The translations under genes and the position numbers were made by a program. 64,000 nucleotides of DNA from Solibacillus sp040274725. Lineage in GTDB: Bacteria > Bacillota > Bacilli > Bacillales_A > Planococcaceae. The notes beneath the pieces were generated by a model, which was not told the DNA's origin, ran no database searches, and saw nothing but the letters and a program-made list of their open reading frames with translations. The stretch spans positions 531,367 to 595,366 of the forward strand of contig JBEMAQ010000001.1 in NCBI GenBank assembly GCA_040274725.1, written 5' to 3'. Shown here one piece after another: positions 61,063 through 64,000 of the stretch; positions within the stretch are counted from its first letter, which is position 1; every line of letters starts with the position of its first letter.

Positions 61063-61563
61063 ATGACTGAAACATTTATTCCAATCAAAGGGGCAGTAAA
61101 ATTTTCTATTACAATCGATCCAACTGTATGGATTTTTGATGATCGCCGTTTAGATTTAACTACATATTTTACTACTGAAAAGCCTGAAGAGGACAATGAA
61201 AAATATTTACGTGATGTCGGTGCACACTGGTCACGCGAGATTATGGAGGGGGCTGTATTCCCACCAACATTAAAGTCTGAGCGTAAATTTGACCGCAAAG
61301 GGATGTCTACAGGGACATTTGGTATGCTGTTAAAGCCATTTTTAAACAATGCAGAAATCGCTGAGGATGCTTCACAGGTTGTATTTGAATGCACAGACGG
61401 CTCTGAGCACGCTTTCGGGATTGAAGAGGCAAAAGGCTTAATTTTCAAATTTAGCCAAGACGGCAAGCCCATTACAGATGGCGGCCCAGTTCATTTATTA
61501 TTTGCGGACGGCTCAAATGCCTCTGCGCCGATTAAAGCAGTTATTGCCATTCGTGTTCAATAG
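61063..61563 (+). CDS. Uncharacterised soluble protein in the YlaL position
   Basis: This 166-residue cytoplasmic protein has no membrane segment or catalytic motif I recognise. It begins MTETFIPIKGAVKFSITIDPTVWIFDDRR; the second half, FGIEEAKGLIFKFSQDGKPITDGGPVHLLFADGSNASAPIKAVIAI, faintly resembles the substrate-side fold of sulfite-oxidase-type molybdopterin proteins, but no cysteine ligand is seen. Homologues have been labelled peptidyl-prolyl isomerase without visible support. Starts at ATG 61063 behind AGGAGG; ylaI follows after 11 bp. Confidence 0.6.
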   Translation: MTETFIPIKGAVKFSITIDPTVWIFDDRRLDLTTYFTTEKPEEDNEKYLRDVGAHWSREIMEGAVFPPTLKSERKFDRKGMSTGTFGMLLKPFLNNAEIAEDASQVVFECTDGSEHAFGIEEAKGLIFKFSQDGKPITDGGPVHLLFADGSNASAPIKAVIAIRVQ

Positions 61564-61574
61564 GAGGGATGTTC

Positions 61575-61778
61575 ATGCGCGTAAAATGTGTCATTTGTGA
61601 TACAGTCGAATCGTTAGATGACGATAATCCTTTAGCGAAAAAACTTCGCAATCGTCCGATCCATACGTTTATGTGTAGTACTTGTAAAGAACGAATTACG
61701 GACAAAACAGCGGCACGCATCGCCACAGGAAAATTCCGCTTTTATAAAACTTCCTCTACATTAGATAAAGAATTTTAA
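61575..61778 (+). CDS. ylaI: YlaI-type small zinc-ribbon protein (DUF2197)
   Basis: This 67-residue protein has CVIC near the N terminus and CSTC about 30 residues later, a likely four-cysteine zinc site, followed by a basic helical tail. Function is unknown. ATG 61575 lies 6 nt behind AGGAGGG; the ATG two codons earlier abuts it. It follows the YlaL-position gene in one operon and ends at a terminator. Confidence 0.85.
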   Translation: MRVKCVICDTVESLDDDNPLAKKLRNRPIHTFMCSTCKERITDKTAARIATGKFRFYKTSSTLDKEF

Positions 61779-61813
61779 AAAAGGAAGGAGCGCTTACGGC
61801 GTTCCTTCCTTTT
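61777..61813 (+). terminator. Terminator of the ylaL-position/ylaI operon
   Basis: AAAAGGAAGGAGCGC pairs with GCGTTCCTTCCTTTT with one mismatch; T-rich end on the plus strand. Confidence 0.85.
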
Positions 61814-61911
61814 CGTTGTCTTGCTAATTTGCCTATGCAGCTCATCATAAATTATCAAACTATCTCCCTACAAAAGATCCCCTGTTTTATGGAAAATAGA
61901 GGGATTTTTCG

Positions 61912-62313
61912 TTATGAATTCACATTCGCCGCGCGCCGTTCATCACGCTTATCACGCCACATACGCGACTTATAGATAATTAAAATAAGCGCTGCGACCA
62001 TTAACCCTTCGACCATTGGCAAGAAAAACGCAAAGAACGTGAGTAAAATACAGCCTAAAAATAAAAATGTATAAATGATAATATTTTTCAATAAAGGTAA
62101 TTCACGTGCAAAGCCGAGTTTAAACACAATCGCCGATAAAATAAAGACTAAAAAAAATGTAATGTAACCCGCTATTGCATAATCCATCTCACCCGTCACC
62201 GCATCAAGCTTGCCAAAATGCTCATATATATAACGCGTAATACCCGACATACGTGCATACACATTTGTCATTTCATCACTAGTAGTCGCCTGACTTACAT
62301 TGATAGCCAACAC
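61912..62313 (-). CDS. ylaH: YlaH-like membrane protein
   Basis: This 133-residue protein has three membrane helices (about residues 46-66, 74-95 and 98-113) and a basic C-terminal tail (YKSRMWRDKRDERRAA). The family lies next to typA in Bacillales and has no known function. The start is GTG 62313 or TTG 62310, both within range of the AGGGG site. Confidence 0.82.
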   Translation of the reverse strand: MLAINVSQATTSDEMTNVYARMSGITRYIYEHFGKLDAVTGEMDYAIAGYITFFLVFILSAIVFKLGFARELPLLKNIIIYTFLFLGCILLTFFAFFLPMVEGLMVAALILIIYKSRMWRDKRDERRAANVNS

Positions 62314-62368
62314 TCAACACCCCTTTTTTTGAATATTATAGAACATTTTTCCTTTTTGTGTAGAGAAA

Positions 62369-62397
62369 TACGCCAAGCTACACTGTAACTTGACGTA
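62369..62397 (-). terminator. Hairpin after typA
   Basis: TACGCCAAG and CTTGACGTA form nine pairs on the minus-strand RNA, including one G-U; the T tract is weak. Confidence 0.5.
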
Positions 62398-62423
62398 CCT
62401 CTTGTAAACTATTGAGCTGAGAA

Positions 62424-64000
62424 TTAAGCTTCTAATTCAGCGTTCTTTTTCTTTTTCGTTACACGCTCACGTTCACCTTTTTCAAGGATTTGTTTACGTA
62501 AACGAATTGACTCTGGTGTTACTTCTAAATACTCGTCATCACCTAAGTATTCTAATGCTTCTTCAAGTGATAAAATACGAGGCTTTTTAATAACATTCGT
62601 TTGGTCTTTGTTCGCTGAACGGATGTTTGTTTTTTGTTTTTGTTTTGTGATGTTTACTGTGATATCTGAATCACGCGTGTTTTCACCAACGATCATACCT
62701 TCGTATACTTCAGTACCTGGCTCGATGAATAATGTACCGCGGTCTTCAACGCCCATCATACCGTAAGTTGTTGCTTTACCGTTTTCCATAGATACTAATA
62801 CACCTTGGTGACGGCCGCCAACTTTACCTGCTACTAATGGTGCGTAGTGATCGAATGTATGGTTCATCATACCGAAACCTTTTGTGATTGACATGAACTC
62901 AGTTGTGTAACCGATTAAACCACGTGCTGGTACGTTGAAAATTAAACGTACTTGACCAGAACCGTTGTTTACCATATCTAACATTTCGCCTTTACGCGTA
63001 CCGATTGATTCGATGATTGAACCTACAGAATCCTCAGGTACGTCGATTTGAACGCGCTCGATTGGCTCAGACTTCACGCCATCGATGTTACGGATGATTA
63101 CTTGTGGCTTAGACACTTGTAATTCGAAACCTTCACGACGCATGTTTTCGATTAAGATCGATAAGTGAAGCTCACCACGACCCGAAACTGTCCATGCATC
63201 TGGAGAAGCTGTATCTTCTACGCGTAGAGATACATCTGTTTGTAATTGTGCAAGTAAACGCTCTTCGATTTTACGAGAAGTTACCCATTTCCCTTCGCGA
63301 CCTGCGAATGGTGAGTTGTTTACTAAGAATGTCATTTGTAATGTTGGCTCATCGATACGTAATGGTACTAACGCTTCTTGGTGGTCAACTGGACAAACTG
63401 TTTCACCTACGTTGATATCTTCCATTCCTGAAACGGCGATTAAATCACCAGCCACAGCTGTTTCGATTTCTAGACGTTTAAGACCGAAGAAACCAAAGAT
63501 TTTTGTTACACGGAAGTTTTTCACTGTACCGTCTAACTTCATAAGAGAAACTTGTTGACCTACAGAAATCGTACCGCGGAATACGCGACCGATACCGATA
63601 CGACCAACGAAGTCATTATAGTCAAGTAATGCTACTTGGAATTGTAATGGATCTTCAGAGTTGTCCACTGGAGCTGGGATAGCTTCAATGATTTTCTCGA
63701 ATAGGCAAGTCATGTTTTCTTCTTGGTTTGCTGGGTCTGGATCTAAAGATGCTGTACCGTTTACACCAGAAGCATATACTACTGGGAAATCTAATTGATC
63801 TTCGTCTGCACCTAGCTCGATTAATAATTCTAATACTTCATCTACTACTTCTAGTGGACGAGCTGAATCTTTATCGACTTTGTTTACAACAACGATTGGT
63901 GTTAAACGTTGCTCTAAAGCTTTCTTTAATACAAAACGTGTTTGAGGCATACAACCCTCATACGCATCGACAACTAAACAAACGCCATCTACCATTTTTA
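62424..64000 (-). CDS. typA: Ribosome-associated GTPase TypA/BipA, C-terminal part (cut by right edge)
   Basis: TypA/BipA is a translational GTPase that binds the 70S ribosome and aids 50S assembly at low temperature or stress. The visible about 525 residues start inside the G domain (KMVDGVCLVVDAYEGCMPQTRFVL; G4 motif NKVDKDSARP), followed by the beta-barrel, EF-G III and V-like domains and the TypA-specific C terminus (ARGLIGYTTEFMSITKGFGMMNHTF). The P-loop and switch regions lie beyond the window. The frame continues past 63995 with an AAA codon, so the ATG there is internal. Confidence 0.97.
   Translation of the reverse strand, partial: KMVDGVCLVVDAYEGCMPQTRFVLKKALEQRLTPIVVVNKVDKDSARPLEVVDEVLELLIELGADEDQLDFPVVYASGVNGTASLDPDPANQEENMTCLFEKIIEAIPAPVDNSEDPLQFQVALLDYNDFVGRIGIGRVFRGTISVGQQVSLMKLDGTVKNFRVTKIFGFFGLKRLEIETAVAGDLIAVSGMEDINVGETVCPVDHQEALVPLRIDEPTLQMTFLVNNSPFAGREGKWVTSRKIEERLLAQLQTDVSLRVEDTASPDAWTVSGRGELHLSILIENMRREGFELQVSKPQVIIRNIDGVKSEPIERVQIDVPEDSVGSIIESIGTRKGEMLDMVNNGSGQVRLIFNVPARGLIGYTTEFMSITKGFGMMNHTFDHYAPLVAGKVGGRHQGVLVSMENGKATTYGMMGVEDRGTLFIEPGTEVYEGMIVGENTRDSDITVNITKQKQKTNIRSANKDQTNVIKKPRILSLEEALEYLGDDEYLEVTPESIRLRKQILEKGERERVTKKKKNAELEA

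Noticed and set aside
1..64000. CRISPR arrays, tRNA or rRNA genes, prophage or insertion sequences
   Set aside because: No regularly spaced repeats, tRNA folds, transposase or integrase motifs were seen.

Overview
The window reads as a contiguous chromosomal segment of a low-to-mid GC, endospore-forming member of the Bacillales. The content (spoIIGA, sigE, sigG, spoVD- and spoVE-type genes, ylbJ, a GerR/RsfA-type regulator, caa3 oxidase, bacillithiol gene bshC) and the gene order match the ylaH-ctaA-ylb-mraZ-ftsZ-sigE-ylm-ileS-lspA arc of Bacillus subtilis, but with deletions and relocations that I associate with the Planococcaceae/Caryophanaceae side (Lysinibacillus/Solibacillus-like). The species assignment is inference. 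Most genes lie on the minus strand, so the biological reading order runs from position 64000 towards 1. I see no tRNA, rRNA, CRISPR array, prophage or insertion sequence.

Right part (about 64000-48000): typA (cut by the right edge), ylaH, ylaI, a YlaL-position protein, ylaN, ftsW and pyruvate carboxylase. Then comes ctaA facing away from a ctaC-D-E-F-(G-ctaM) cytochrome caa3 operon. ctaB, usual at this junction, is absent. A roughly 900-bp non-coding gap upstream of ctaA carries four ResD-like TTTGTGAA boxes.

Middle part (48000-29600): a mosaic ylb region with a YugN-like gene, a stand-alone murE with diaminopimelate-type motifs, ylbF, a degenerate glycerophosphodiesterase, ylbG, an unknown family, an extracytoplasmic protein that looks like an inactivated zincin with a stalk domain, rsmD, coaD, ylbJ, ylbL, ylbM, ylbN and rpmF. 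Next is a small acyl-CoA/biotin metabolic set (enoyl-CoA hydratase, biotin carrier, carboxyltransferase) wrapped around a GerR-like regulator, then a PanE-like gene, a DUF3397 membrane protein and bshC.

Core division and sporulation part (29600-5400): mraZ-rsmH-ftsL-pbpB-spoVD-mraY-murD-spoVE-divIB-two DUF881 genes-sbp-ftsA-ftsZ, then spoIIGA-sigE-sigG, ylmC-ylmE-sepF, ylmG, ylmH, divIVA and a T-box-controlled ileS. murE, murG and murB are missing from this cluster and ylmD is missing from the ylm run. mraZ is preceded by a 10-bp-periodic GTGG array (probable MraZ autoregulatory operator), and spoIIGA by Spo0A-box-like sites.

Left part (5400-1): azlCD (branched-chain amino acid export), a FIST-domain protein translationally coupled to a soluble chemoreceptor, lspA, rluD and the start of a LysE-type exporter cut by the left edge. 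Nothing here amounts to a clearly new multi-gene system. The best leads are the displaced murE, the FIST/MCP pair, the pseudo-enzyme-like exported proteins, and several regulatory or structural elements in gaps (ResD array, MraZ array, a three-helix element at 43694-43772, two copies of a structured repeat, and paired TGACA-N6-TGTCA palindromes).
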